DNA from: Flavobacteriales bacterium
GTDB lineage: Bacteria; Bacteroidota; Bacteroidia; Flavobacteriales_F; PHOS-HE28
Reading direction: 5' to 3'
DNA length: 64,000 nt
NCBI GenBank assembly: GCA_023382455.1
Contig: JAHDVX010000003.1
Span: forward strand, 23,497-87,496
Positions 54,201-61,576 of this stretch are shown here, piece after piece. Position numbers and translations under genes: made by a program. A model generated the notes under the pieces. It was not told the DNA's origin, made no database searches, and saw nothing but the letters and a program-made list of their open reading frames with translations. The stretch's first letter is position 1. Each line of letters opens with the position of its first letter.

Positions 54201-55163
54201 GAACGCGGCATCGCCGGCCGCCACCGCCGCATTGAACTTGTCGTTCAGCTCCTTGGCCTTGCGGTCGGCCTCGGCCTTGGCGGCCAGTTCGGCGATGAAG
54301 GTGTCGCATTCCTTCACCCTCTGCTTGGGGTAGGCTTCCTGCTCCTTCACCTGGGAAGCCGCGAGGTACTTCGCCTTGGCCTCCTCATAGGTCTTCTTCC
54401 CGAAGAGCACATCGGCTTCCTTGATCAGGTCCGCATACTGCTTTTCCTTTTGCGCAGCGGCCTCCAATTCGCCTAATTTGATCTTGGCATCGCTGAGCCT
54501 GGCCGTGGCGATGGGATCACCGGCCTTGAGGCCCAGCGCATCCGTGAAGGCTTGCACGGCCTTCTTGAAGTCCTTGGCACCCATGGCCGCGTTGCCCTGC
54601 TCCATGAGCTTATTGAAGGCCTCATCGGCATTGGCCTCGCGCTTCTTCCGCTCGTCGTATTCCTTTTGAAGCCTGTTGAGCTCGGCACGCATCTGCTCGG
54701 TATAGGCCAGGTCCCAGGCCAAGGTCCCCGTGGCCGGGTCAAATTTGGACTTGCCGATGGGCTTCTGCAGAATGGAATAATCGATGCCGGGGATATCCTG
54801 GAACAGCGTCATCTCCACGTTCATGGCCACCCCGCCTACGCGTTGCTCCTCCGGAATGTCCTTGGTGTCGATACTGACGTTCTTTCCCACCATGCCAACC
54901 TTGCCGAACACGATCTTGTATTCGTGGCCGAAATCGAGGTTGAACTCGTACTTGCCGTTGGCCGAGGTGACCACGGAGGCATATTGCACGCCGTCCTTGA
55001 GCACGTTCACCGTGATGCCGTCCAGCTTCTTGGACGTGTTGTAGTCCTTGACCGTGCCGTACACATACACGTTGTCCACCTGGGCGCTGGCGGCCAGGCC
55101 GATGAGCAGTGTAAAGCAGAAGGAAAGGCTTCGCAGCAGCAGGTTGATCCGGATGTGGGCCAT
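51252..55163 (-). CDS. 1303-residue repeat protein with carboxypeptidase-regulatory-like N-terminal domain
   Basis: A signal peptide (about residues 1-28) is followed by a carboxypeptidase-regulatory-like domain (YVYGTVKDYNTSKKLDGITV, about residues 33-110). From about residue 178 to 988 there are about eleven repeats of 65-100 residues, each TPR-like: a helix pair of the type AADAAFKGAKYEEARTKYNEAL, then GIKPKEKYPTDQLAAIDKKL and a coiled KAEAEKKAKEL linker. Later repeats carry longer Arg/Glu-rich coiled inserts. The C-terminal 300 residues are charged and helical, ending in a more conserved block (NKVIIRRVLVQGNKADLYSKV). It is probably periplasmic or outer-membrane-associated. I know no function. 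The gene order with AsmA and PorE-like genes on one strand suggests a shared envelope role. Confidence 0.8.
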   Translation of the reverse strand: MAHIRINLLLRSLSFCFTLLIGLAASAQVDNVYVYGTVKDYNTSKKLDGITVNVLKDGVQYASVVTSANGKYEFNLDFGHEYKIVFGKVGMVGKNVSIDTKDIPEEQRVGGVAMNVEMTLFQDIPGIDYSILQKPIGKSKFDPATGTLAWDLAYTEQMRAELNRLQKEYDERKKREANADEAFNKLMEQGNAAMGAKDFKKAVQAFTDALGLKAGDPIATARLSDAKIKLGELEAAAQKEKQYADLIKEADVLFGKKTYEEAKAKYLAASQVKEQEAYPKQRVKECDTFIAELAAKAEADRKAKELNDKFNAAVAAGDAAFKAAKYEEARVKFTEAAGLKPDDKYPPQQLAAIAAKLDELAKKAEEEKKAKELEANYQAAIKAADAAFKGAKYEEARTKYNEALGIKPKEKYPTDQLAAIDKKLAELAAQAEAEKKAQELEASYQAAIKAADAAFKGAQYEEARTKYNEALAVKPKEKYPADQLAAIDKKLTELAAKADADKKAKELDAAYLAAIADADAAFRTEDFDNAKKKYNEALDLKPKEKYPADQLTAITKALADKAKKAEEERLAAERDAKFQALVDKAEELFGKEQYPESKAKFQEALVVKPGEARPKERIVEIDAKLAELARQAEAKRKQEELDARYATLIASADKQFDGKKYAEALNDYKDASQLKPTEPYPQERMAAINQLLDAKAKEQAEKERLEREKADKEKRYNEFIATADKEFKAKNYAAATSGYTSALEVKPGEKHPTDRLAEIEALLAAQAEADRLKAEQDAAERARLEEEARRKAEADSIKAAKEAAERARLEAEKRNKDQAAAELQSRYDDAVRSADAAFKERAWEAARHGYTEALGIKPGEKYPTTQLAAIDAAIAAERDAAAAADAQRLADEERRRKELADAEAAQAELERARQQREAQQALDARYAQVILDADKALADKDLAVARGLYAQALDIKPGETYPQLKIEQIDKLLEEQERLAREREQAQQQTAATPPPVVSVGNTDNRKAEEAEEFMREAREREEAEKYERIKRTRSAIAEQQEANAAKAEERHQGAAGQIAGYEEGNGKLYQGSEAMRLRNAEELEAMRQAWAGRKRDWKERGDQHSLDSWDQLDQVRTGIEEGRMARLERNEEAVARLNQSRDEHSSRMESVAEAAAARTEDARGQVDGQASALQALQQGRDAQLDHHRQQVELAKQNQETRQRQLMSRSIDKGAAEQERISNIPMNQQRSFSDYNRNELASQYPQGVTEESYTEGNKVIIRRVLVQGNKADLYSKVIAKWGTFYFKNGQSISEQIWTVNTGQ
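52200..54632 (-). repeat. Intragenic tandem repeat encoding about eleven TPR-like units
   Basis: The units are roughly 195-330 bases long. The two most alike (about residues 335-465, near bases 53770-54160) are also close at DNA level, for example CTTGAA(A/C)GCCGCATC(C/G)GC in both, suggesting recent duplication. Others are diverged. Boundaries are approximate, from the protein periodicity. Confidence 0.7.
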
Positions 55164-55239
55164 GAAGAATCAGGCTCGCGGGGCGAACGACCGCAATTTA
55201 GGACAACTTTGCGGTGCAGCCACTACAAAACGCCTGCCG

Positions 55240-56364
55240 ATGATGTACAGTATATGGGAGGAGCTATCGTTCAGGAATGCGCCGGACCTGGTGGTGGTAG
55301 GCGCCGGGATCACCGGCCTGTTCACCGCCCTGCATGCCAAGCTGAAGGATCCGCACCGCCGTGTGCTCGTACTGGAGAAGGGGCCATACCCCTCAGGGGC
55401 CAGCGTGAAGAACGCGGGGTTCGCCTGCTTCGGCAGCCCGAGCCAGTTGCTTTTCGACCTGGACCATGAAGGCGAGGAGGTCATGCTGGGGCGTGTCGTG
55501 GAGCGCTGGGAGGGCCTTCAGGAACTGCGTGCCACGTTAGGCGACCAGGCCATCGGGTTTGAGCCCGTAGGGGGCTACGAGGTCTTCCGCGGCGGCGACC
55601 CGCTGCATGGCAAGGTTTCCGAGCGGCTGTGCGACTTGAACCGTCGCCTGAAGCCGATATTCAACCAGGACATTTTCCGGTGGACCGATGAACGGATCCG
55701 GTTCTTGGGCCTGGACGCAGGGCATTTGGTATGGAACGCGTTGGAAGGCGCGTTGGACAGCGGGCGGCTGATGCATACCCTGCTGCAGAAAGCCCAAGGT
55801 GCGGGCGTGGAGGTGTGTTTCGGGAGGGCCGTGGAGCGATGGGAGGAACTCCTTGACGGTGTGGAACTGAAGTTGGCCGGCGGCGACGTGCTGAAGGCCA
55901 GCCGGACCGTGATCGCCACCAACGGCTACACACGGACCTTGGTGCCCGACACCGACATCGTACCCGGCCGTGGCCAAGTGGTGCTCACCTCGGTGATCCC
56001 GGGGCTCCAGCTGGAGGGCACCTTCCACATGGATGAGGGGTTCTACTATTTCCGCCATTTCCAAGGGCGAGTGTTGCTTGGCGGCGGCCGCCACCTGGAC
56101 ATGGCCGGGGAGGCCACCATGGAGGAAGGCTCCACCCCGCTGATCCAGCAAACCTTGGAAACCTTGCTGCGCGAAACCATCCTGCCGGGCCGCGAGTTCC
56201 GGATCGAGCGGCGCTGGAGCGGGATCATGGGCTTCCGCAGCCAGGGCGGCCCGCCCGTGGTGAAACGCCTGTCGCCGCATGTGGTGCTGGCCGCCGGTCT
56301 CGGGGGCATCGGCGTGGCCGTAGGCATCCGCGTGGCCCGCAAGGCCATGGAGCTGGTGGTGTGA
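55240..56364 (+). CDS. FAD-dependent amine oxidoreductase (DAO family)
   Basis: A 374-residue flavoprotein. The N-terminal dinucleotide-binding motif is LVVVGAGITGLFTALHAK (about residues 16-33), followed by VLEKGPYPSGASVKNAGFACFGS (about residues 42-64) typical of the DAO/glycine-oxidase-like group, and GFRSQGGPPVV then AAGLGGIGVAVG near the C-terminus closes the FAD site. It oxidises an amine or amino acid; substrate not known. The ATG at 55240 (MM) fits the family N-terminus. The upstream frame from 55048 lies on the opposite strand's gene. The stop is 50 bases before the peptidase start. Confidence 0.85.
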   Translation: MMYSIWEELSFRNAPDLVVVGAGITGLFTALHAKLKDPHRRVLVLEKGPYPSGASVKNAGFACFGSPSQLLFDLDHEGEEVMLGRVVERWEGLQELRATLGDQAIGFEPVGGYEVFRGGDPLHGKVSERLCDLNRRLKPIFNQDIFRWTDERIRFLGLDAGHLVWNALEGALDSGRLMHTLLQKAQGAGVEVCFGRAVERWEELLDGVELKLAGGDVLKASRTVIATNGYTRTLVPDTDIVPGRGQVVLTSVIPGLQLEGTFHMDEGFYYFRHFQGRVLLGGGRHLDMAGEATMEEGSTPLIQQTLETLLRETILPGREFRIERRWSGIMGFRSQGGPPVVKRLSPHVVLAAGLGGIGVAVGIRVARKAMELVV

Positions 56365-56402
56365 GCCCGGCCTGGCTGAAAAACGGCCGTGAGCATGGCC
56401 CT

Positions 56403-56410
56403 TACTTTTG
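56403..56410 (+). promoter_or_regulatory. Candidate -7 promoter box TACTTTTG, four bases before a start codon
   Basis: An exact TAnnTTTG match ending four bases before ATG 56415. With the usual spacing, transcription would start at or within the start codon, giving a leaderless message. Confidence 0.45.
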
Positions 56411-56414
56411 GGCA

Positions 56415-58136
56415 ATGAGGAACCCGACCGTGTGGGCCGCCTTGCTGGCCCCTGCCCTGCTGGCCGCCCAGCCCCTGCAACACAAGTCGGGCTTCTCCCA
56501 TGCCGATACGCTCCGGGGCAGCAACGGTCCTTTCCGGGCCTGGTGGGATGCGGAGCACTACGATGTGAGCGTCCGGCCTGACTTCGCCACGCGCTCCATC
56601 CAAGGCCGGACCACCATGACCCTGCGGTCCTCGGCTTCCGGGCAGCGGCTGCAGATCGACCTGCAGCAACCATTGGAGGTGGACAGCATCAAGATGGAAT
56701 CGGCCGCCACCCGGCCAACCGCCGGCACCGGGAGCAGCGGTCATCTCTCCTTCCAGCGGGAAGGCAACGTGGTCTGGGTCGATCTTCCTTTCACCATCGA
56801 GGCAGGCGCCACCTTCCGCGTTCAGGTGTACTACCACGGCCGGCCACGCGAGGCCCGGAACCCGCCATGGGATGGCGGATGGATCTGGAGCCGCACACCG
56901 GACGGCACCCCGTGGATGAGCGTGGCCTGCCAAGGCCTGGGCGCCAGCGTATGGTACCCCTGCAAGGACAGCCAGGCCGACGAACCGGACAGCGCCGCCT
57001 TGCACATCACCATTCCGGACAGCCTGGTGGCCGTGGGCAACGGCCGCTTGCGGGGCACCTCGCGGAACAGCGACGGCACCACCACCTGGCATTGGAAGGT
57101 GGAAAGCCCCATCAATACGTACAACCTGGTGCCCTACATCGGGCCTTACGTCCACTTGGGTGATTCCTTCCAAGGCACCGATGGCCGGTTGGACCTGGAC
57201 TATTGGGTTTTGCGGGGGAAGGAGGCCAAGGCCCGGGAGCAATTCAAGCAGGTGCCACCGATGCTGGCCTGTTTCGAGGACTGGTTCGGTCCGTACCCTT
57301 TTTACGCCGACGGATTCAAGCTGGTGGAGGCGCCCCACCTGGGCATGGAGCACCAGAGCGCCATAGCCTACGGCAACGGGTACCGCAACGGCTATGCGGG
57401 CAGCGACCTCAGCGGTACCGGCCGCGGCCTGGACTGGGACTACATCATCGTGCACGAGAGCGCACATGAATGGTTCGGCAACAACATCACCTCGGCGGAC
57501 ATCGCTGACATGTGGGTGCATGAGGCCTTCGCGGACTACGCCGAAACGATCCTGGTCCAATGCCTGCATGGCCCTGCGGCGGGAAATGAATACGTGGCGG
57601 GGCTACGCCGCAACATCCGCAATGACATCCCCATCATCGGCCCCTACGGCGTGAACCAGGAAGGCAGCGGCGACATGTACTACAAGGGCGCCAACATGCT
57701 GCACACCATCCGCCACATCCTGGACAACGACAGCTTGTTCAAGGCCATGTTGCGTGGGATGAACGAGCGTTTCCACCATGCGGTGGTCACCGGCGCGGAG
57801 GTGGAATCGTTCATCAGTTCCTTCACCGGCCAGAACTTCTCCCTGCTCTTCGACCAGTATTTGCGCACCACGCAAGTGCCCGTGCTGCAGTGGGGAATCC
57901 AGGGCGGGAAGCTGATGGTGCGCTGGTCCAATGCCGTGGAGGGGCTGGCCATGCCCGTATCCATCACGGTGAATGGTGAAGAGCGCCGGGTGCCCATCAC
58001 CGACCGTTGGACTTCCCCGGCCTACGGCCTGCGCGAAAAGACCACCGAACTGACCGTGGACATAAACTGGTACGTGGAAGTGGAGCGGCTGCGCGGCCGG
58101 GCCCTGAAACGGGCGCTGCGGAGTGCACCTCATTGA
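56415..58136 (+). CDS. M1-family metallopeptidase (aminopeptidase-like)
   Basis: A 573-residue secreted zinc peptidase with a signal peptide (WAALLAPALLAAQ). The zinc motif is HESAHEWFGNN (His347, Glu348, His351) with the third ligand Glu370 in VHEAFADY. The exopeptidase motif reads LGMEHQSAIAYG (about residue 310) where classical M1 enzymes have GAMEN; this GMEHQ form is seen in a Bacteroidota subgroup. The N-terminal beta-saddle (about residues 30-200) is present. The start MRNPTVWAAL at 56415 is used because it begins the signal peptide; a longer frame from 56361 overlaps the preceding gene by four bases. Confidence 0.92.
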   Translation: MRNPTVWAALLAPALLAAQPLQHKSGFSHADTLRGSNGPFRAWWDAEHYDVSVRPDFATRSIQGRTTMTLRSSASGQRLQIDLQQPLEVDSIKMESAATRPTAGTGSSGHLSFQREGNVVWVDLPFTIEAGATFRVQVYYHGRPREARNPPWDGGWIWSRTPDGTPWMSVACQGLGASVWYPCKDSQADEPDSAALHITIPDSLVAVGNGRLRGTSRNSDGTTTWHWKVESPINTYNLVPYIGPYVHLGDSFQGTDGRLDLDYWVLRGKEAKAREQFKQVPPMLACFEDWFGPYPFYADGFKLVEAPHLGMEHQSAIAYGNGYRNGYAGSDLSGTGRGLDWDYIIVHESAHEWFGNNITSADIADMWVHEAFADYAETILVQCLHGPAAGNEYVAGLRRNIRNDIPIIGPYGVNQEGSGDMYYKGANMLHTIRHILDNDSLFKAMLRGMNERFHHAVVTGAEVESFISSFTGQNFSLLFDQYLRTTQVPVLQWGIQGGKLMVRWSNAVEGLAMPVSITVNGEERRVPITDRWTSPAYGLREKTTELTVDINWYVEVERLRGRALKRALRSAPH

Positions 58137-58190
58137 CCGCAGGGCCGGGCCCGTGTGGCGGGAATGGCGAGCACCGGTTACCTTTCACCC

Positions 58191-59237
58191 ATGCGCAGCC
58201 AGTTCCTTGCGTTGATCGCCTTGATCGCCATTCCCGCCCACGCGCAAGTGGGCGAGCAGGTGCGGCGCATGCTCAACGGGGACCTGGACGCCCCCCCGGA
58301 CCACGACACGGCCTATGTGGCCTCCTACCGGAGCAACCTGGTGCTCAGCGCCGTGGTGAAGTACCAGATGCAGGACGTGGACATCGAGCAGGACCAAGGC
58401 TCCACCCTGTCCTACTCGGCCAACAACATGGAGCAGTACGGCGTGGCCTTGGACTTCAAGTGGCTGAGCGTGGAGGCCACCTTCGACGTGCCGGCCTGGA
58501 GCGACCACGACCCCACCTTGGGCAAGACCAGCACCCGGGGCTTCGGCCTGGGCTACACGGGCCGCCGGCTTTGGGGGCGGGCATTCATCAACACCACCGA
58601 AGGATACTACCTCGCCGATCCGGTGCAATGGACCGGCAGCCCGGAGCCGCACGTGCGCCCCGACCTGGAAAACCGGACCTTCATGCTGTCGGCGAACTAT
58701 GCCTTGAGCGGCAAGCGGCGGTTCAGCCAAAAGGCCGCCATGACGCAGATGGAGCGGCAGAAAAAGAGCGCAGGCAGTTTCGTGGCCGGTCTCTCGGCCT
58801 GGCACACCGACATCTCCGCCGACAGCTCGTTGCTGAGCCCAGCCCTGGTGGACACCTTCCAGCTGGTTTCCGGTTTCGATGCGCTCAAACGCTGGATGGT
58901 GGGGGCCACCATCGGCTACGTGCACACCTTCTCCTTCTGGCACAAGGGGTTCATCCATGCCGCGCTGCTGCCGGGGCTGGCCTATACGCAGCAGGAGATC
59001 GGCACGCCCTTGGGCAAGCTCTCCGGCACCGGCGTGGCGGCCGTTACGGAGATGCGGCTGGGGGCCGGCTTCAACGGGGACCGCTGGTACGGGGCGCTCA
59101 TCACCTCGTTCTACTACAGCACCACACCCATTGCCGAGCAGCTCAACTTGGGTACCAACTACGGACTGGTGCGCTTTGCACTGGGTATCCGGCTGGGCGA
59201 CCCCGGCGTAAAGGCCCTGCACAAGGTGGGCCTGTGA
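58191..59237 (+). CDS. DUF4421-like outer-membrane beta-barrel protein
   Basis: A 348-residue protein with a signal peptide (LALIALIAIPAHAQ, about residues 5-18). The rest has alternating strand-like segments with aromatic girdles (VALDFKWLSVEATFDVP, FGLGYTGRRLWG, SAWHTDISADSS) of a barrel, like the DUF4421 family common in Bacteroidota, whose role is unknown. The ATG at 58191 follows a TTACCTTTC box. It is 54 bases after the M1 peptidase stop and its own stop is 54 bases from the convergent RocD gene. Confidence 0.72.
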   Translation: MRSQFLALIALIAIPAHAQVGEQVRRMLNGDLDAPPDHDTAYVASYRSNLVLSAVVKYQMQDVDIEQDQGSTLSYSANNMEQYGVALDFKWLSVEATFDVPAWSDHDPTLGKTSTRGFGLGYTGRRLWGRAFINTTEGYYLADPVQWTGSPEPHVRPDLENRTFMLSANYALSGKRRFSQKAAMTQMERQKKSAGSFVAGLSAWHTDISADSSLLSPALVDTFQLVSGFDALKRWMVGATIGYVHTFSFWHKGFIHAALLPGLAYTQQEIGTPLGKLSGTGVAAVTEMRLGAGFNGDRWYGALITSFYYSTTPIAEQLNLGTNYGLVRFALGIRLGDPGVKALHKVGL

Positions 59238-59291
59238 AACGGCGCCTCCGCGCCCGGGAGCCTACTCCATCCTTGAGATCCCTGAGGGCGC

Positions 59292-60536
59292 TCAAGCAAA
59301 GGCTTTCACGCTGTCGCGGATGATGGTGCAGCACTCGTCCAGCTGCTCACGGGTCATCACCAGCGGAGGGGCGAAGCGGATGATATCGCCATGCGTGGGC
59401 TTGGCCAGCAGGCCATTCCGGGCCAGGGTGAGGCAAAGCTCCCACGCGGTGCGGCCGTCCTTTCGGGGCTCGATCACCACGGCATTCAGCAGGCCCTTTC
59501 CGCGTACCAGCTTCACGAAGCTGAATTCATCCACCAGCTCCTGCATGGCCTTCCGGAACAATTGCCCCATACGCTCGGCATTGTCCGCCAACTTCTCCTC
59601 CTTCACCACCTCCAAGGCCGCGATGCCCACGCGGCAGGCCAAGGGGTTGCCGCCGAAGGTGCTGCCATGCTCGCCGGGCTTGATGCAGAGCATCACCTCG
59701 TCATCGGCCAGCACGGCGCTCACCGGGAGCACGCCCCCGCTGAGGGCCTTGCCCAGGATAAGCACGTCGGGCCGCACGCTTTCGTGGTCGCAGGCCAGCA
59801 TCTTCCCGGTACGGGCGATGCCGGTCTGGATCTCATCGGCCATGAACAGCACGTTGCGGGCCTTGCAGGCCTCATAGGCTTCCTTGAGGTAACCGGCATG
59901 GGGCACCATCACCCCGGCCTCGCCCTGGATGGGCTCCAACAGGAAGGCCGCCACATGCGGGTGTTCCAAGGCGCGCTGCAAGGCGGGGATGTTATCGTAC
60001 GGGATCACATCGATGCCCGGCGTGTAGGGGCCGTAGCCGCCGCGTGCATCGGGGTCGGTACTGGCGCTGATGATGGTGATGGTGCGACCATGGAAATTAC
60101 CGCCGCACATCACGATGCGGGCCTGGTCACGCGGGATGCCCTTGCGCAAATAGCCCCATTTCCGGGCCAGCTTCATGGCCGTTTCCACGGCCTCGGCGCC
60201 GGTGTTCATGGGCAGCACCTTGTCGTAGCCGAAGTAGCCGGTGATGTACTCCTCGAATTCCCCCAGCACATCGTTGAAGAACGCACGGCTGGTGAGGGTG
60301 AGCTTGGATGCCTGCCCCGTAAGCGCCCCGATGATCCGCGGGTGGCAATGGCCCTGGTTCACGGCGCTGTAGGCGCTGAGGAAGTCGTAGTAGTGCTTGC
60401 CCTCCACGTCCCACAGATGCACGCCCTCGCCGCGTTCCAGCACCACGGGCAGCGGGTGGTAGTTGTGTGCGCCGTGGCGATCCTCCAGGCGGATGGCGCG
60501 TTGGCTGCGGGTCTCTTGGTGCATGGTTCCGGGCAT
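59292..60536 (-). CDS. rocD: Ornithine-oxo-acid transaminase
   Basis: A 414-residue PLP-dependent class-III aminotransferase converting ornithine and 2-oxoglutarate to glutamate semialdehyde and glutamate. [19 protein letters not shown] (about residues 97-115), the PLP-phosphate segment [12 protein letters not shown], and the aspartate in [14 protein letters not shown] (about residues 223-236) precede the Schiff-base lysine in [10 protein letters not shown] (about residue 253). The start [11 protein letters not shown] at 60536 is preferred over the TTG frame start at 60554. A TAnnTTTG box lies 23 bases upstream. The C-terminal end matches the family length. Confidence 0.93.
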   Translation of the reverse strand: MPGTMHQETRSQRAIRLEDRHGAHNYHPLPVVLERGEGVHLWDVEGKHYYDFLSAYSAVNQGHCHPRIIGALTGQASKLTLTSRAFFNDVLGEFEEYITGYFGYDKVLPMNTGAEAVETAMKLARKWGYLRKGIPRDQARIVMCGGNFHGRTITIISASTDPDARGGYGPYTPGIDVIPYDNIPALQRALEHPHVAAFLLEPIQGEAGVMVPHAGYLKEAYEACKARNVLFMADEIQTGIARTGKMLACDHESVRPDVLILGKALSGGVLPVSAVLADDEVMLCIKPGEHGSTFGGNPLACRVGIAALEVVKEEKLADNAERMGQLFRKAMQELVDEFSFVKLVRGKGLLNAVVIEPRKDGRTAWELCLTLARNGLLAKPTHGDIIRFAPPLVMTREQLDECCTIIRDSVKAFA

Positions 60537-60559
60537 GATATGGGGCGTTATCAATGGGA

Positions 60560-60567
60560 CAAAGGTA
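60560..60567 (-). promoter_or_regulatory. Candidate -7 promoter box TACCTTTG for rocD
   Basis: An exact minus-strand TAnnTTTG match, 23 bases before the ATG at 60536. Confidence 0.5.
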
Positions 60568-60658
60568 GAGGTTGCCCTCCACGTCCATATTCACCAAGCC
60601 ATTGGCCGGTATGTTCCCTTGGGCCTTGGCGAACGGCAACATGTGGCCGCATGAAACG

Positions 60659-60686
60659 GGAAAGGCCCCGTTCCCGGGGCCTTTCC
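60659..60686 (-). terminator. Hairpin terminator of the T9SS cargo gene at 60725-61495
   Basis: GGAAAGGCCCCG at 60659-60670 pairs perfectly with 60675-60686 across a four-base loop. It lies 38 bases past the end of the secreted-protein gene on the minus strand and before the rocD promoter. The trailing sequence is CGTTTC, so the T tract is weak. Confidence 0.6.
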
Positions 60687-60724
60687 TACAACATGGGAAG
60701 GAACACTGGTTCCTCCACAAGGGA

Positions 60725-61495
60725 TCAATTGTTCACCAGCACCAGCTTCTCACGAACCAGCTGCCCGTTGCTGTGGAGGGTCACGAAATAGGTGCCGGCA
60801 GGCAGGGCGGAGAGGTCGAGCTCCTTGGTCATCGTGCCGGGCTTCACCATGGTGTTGAGCACGGTGCGTCCGCTGATCTCCACCACTTCCAGGAGGCTGT
60901 TGCCGTTCATCTTCATGCCTTCCAGGTTCAGGGTGACCGCACCGGTGGACGGATTGGGCATCACACTGAAGGACTGGTTCGAGGCCACCTCGGAGATGGC
61001 CGATGCACCCGTGCAGGTAATGGACGGGAAGCCGTTGCTCACGCTCTGGTTGGAGCTGGCGCCACAGGCCCCTTCCTCGCTGATCACGATGAAGTACGAA
61101 CCTGACTCGCTGGCCGTCCAGGTAAGTGCGCAAATGGAACCATCGTCCAATCCGAAGGCATCCACCGCACCGCTCGGGGCGACCACCGTGAGGGACAGGG
61201 GCCATGCCGTGCCGCCCGTACCGTTGCACACGCTGAACGTATAGGTCACGCCTTGCGAAATGTTGTCCATCGCGTAGGCCTCATCGGCCCAGATCTCGAA
61301 ATCGGTGATCTCGTTCACCGGGCATACACCTCCGCTGGCCACCGGGGCACCACCGAACATGTTGTTGAAGTCGACCCAGCCCGAGGTAGGCGTGGGGTTC
61401 ACCCACGTGGTGCACTGGGCATTCAGGTTGACGGCCACGAGAGCAAGGGCACCTGCCATGGCCGTGTGCATGACTTTCCGGGTAATGTGTTTCAT
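60725..61495 (-). CDS. Secreted protein with T9SS type A sorting domain
   Basis: A 256-residue exported protein. Signal peptide (HTAMAGALALVAVNLNAQ) and a mature domain of about 150 residues with several cysteines and ITDFEIWADEAY. The C-terminal sorting region begins near residue 175 (SFSVMPNPSTGAVTLNL) and includes VVEISGRTVLN, LPAGTYFVTLHSNG and the final REKLVLVNN, the PN/G/KLVL pattern of the Por secretion tail. The N-terminal domain has no family I recognise. The ATG at 61495 (MKHITRKVM) is used; a TACTTTG box is about 21 bases upstream. Confidence 0.85.
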   Translation of the reverse strand: MKHITRKVMHTAMAGALALVAVNLNAQCTTWVNPTPTSGWVDFNNMFGGAPVASGGVCPVNEITDFEIWADEAYAMDNISQGVTYTFSVCNGTGGTAWPLSLTVVAPSGAVDAFGLDDGSICALTWTASESGSYFIVISEEGACGASSNQSVSNGFPSITCTGASAISEVASNQSFSVMPNPSTGAVTLNLEGMKMNGNSLLEVVEISGRTVLNTMVKPGTMTKELDLSALPAGTYFVTLHSNGQLVREKLVLVNN

Positions 61496-61576
61496 GGTGT
61501 TGAGTTTTGTGTGATCAAAGTAACGGACTTCACGCAAGGGCGCCAAACATTAACATTGCCGGATTCCCACACCCCG

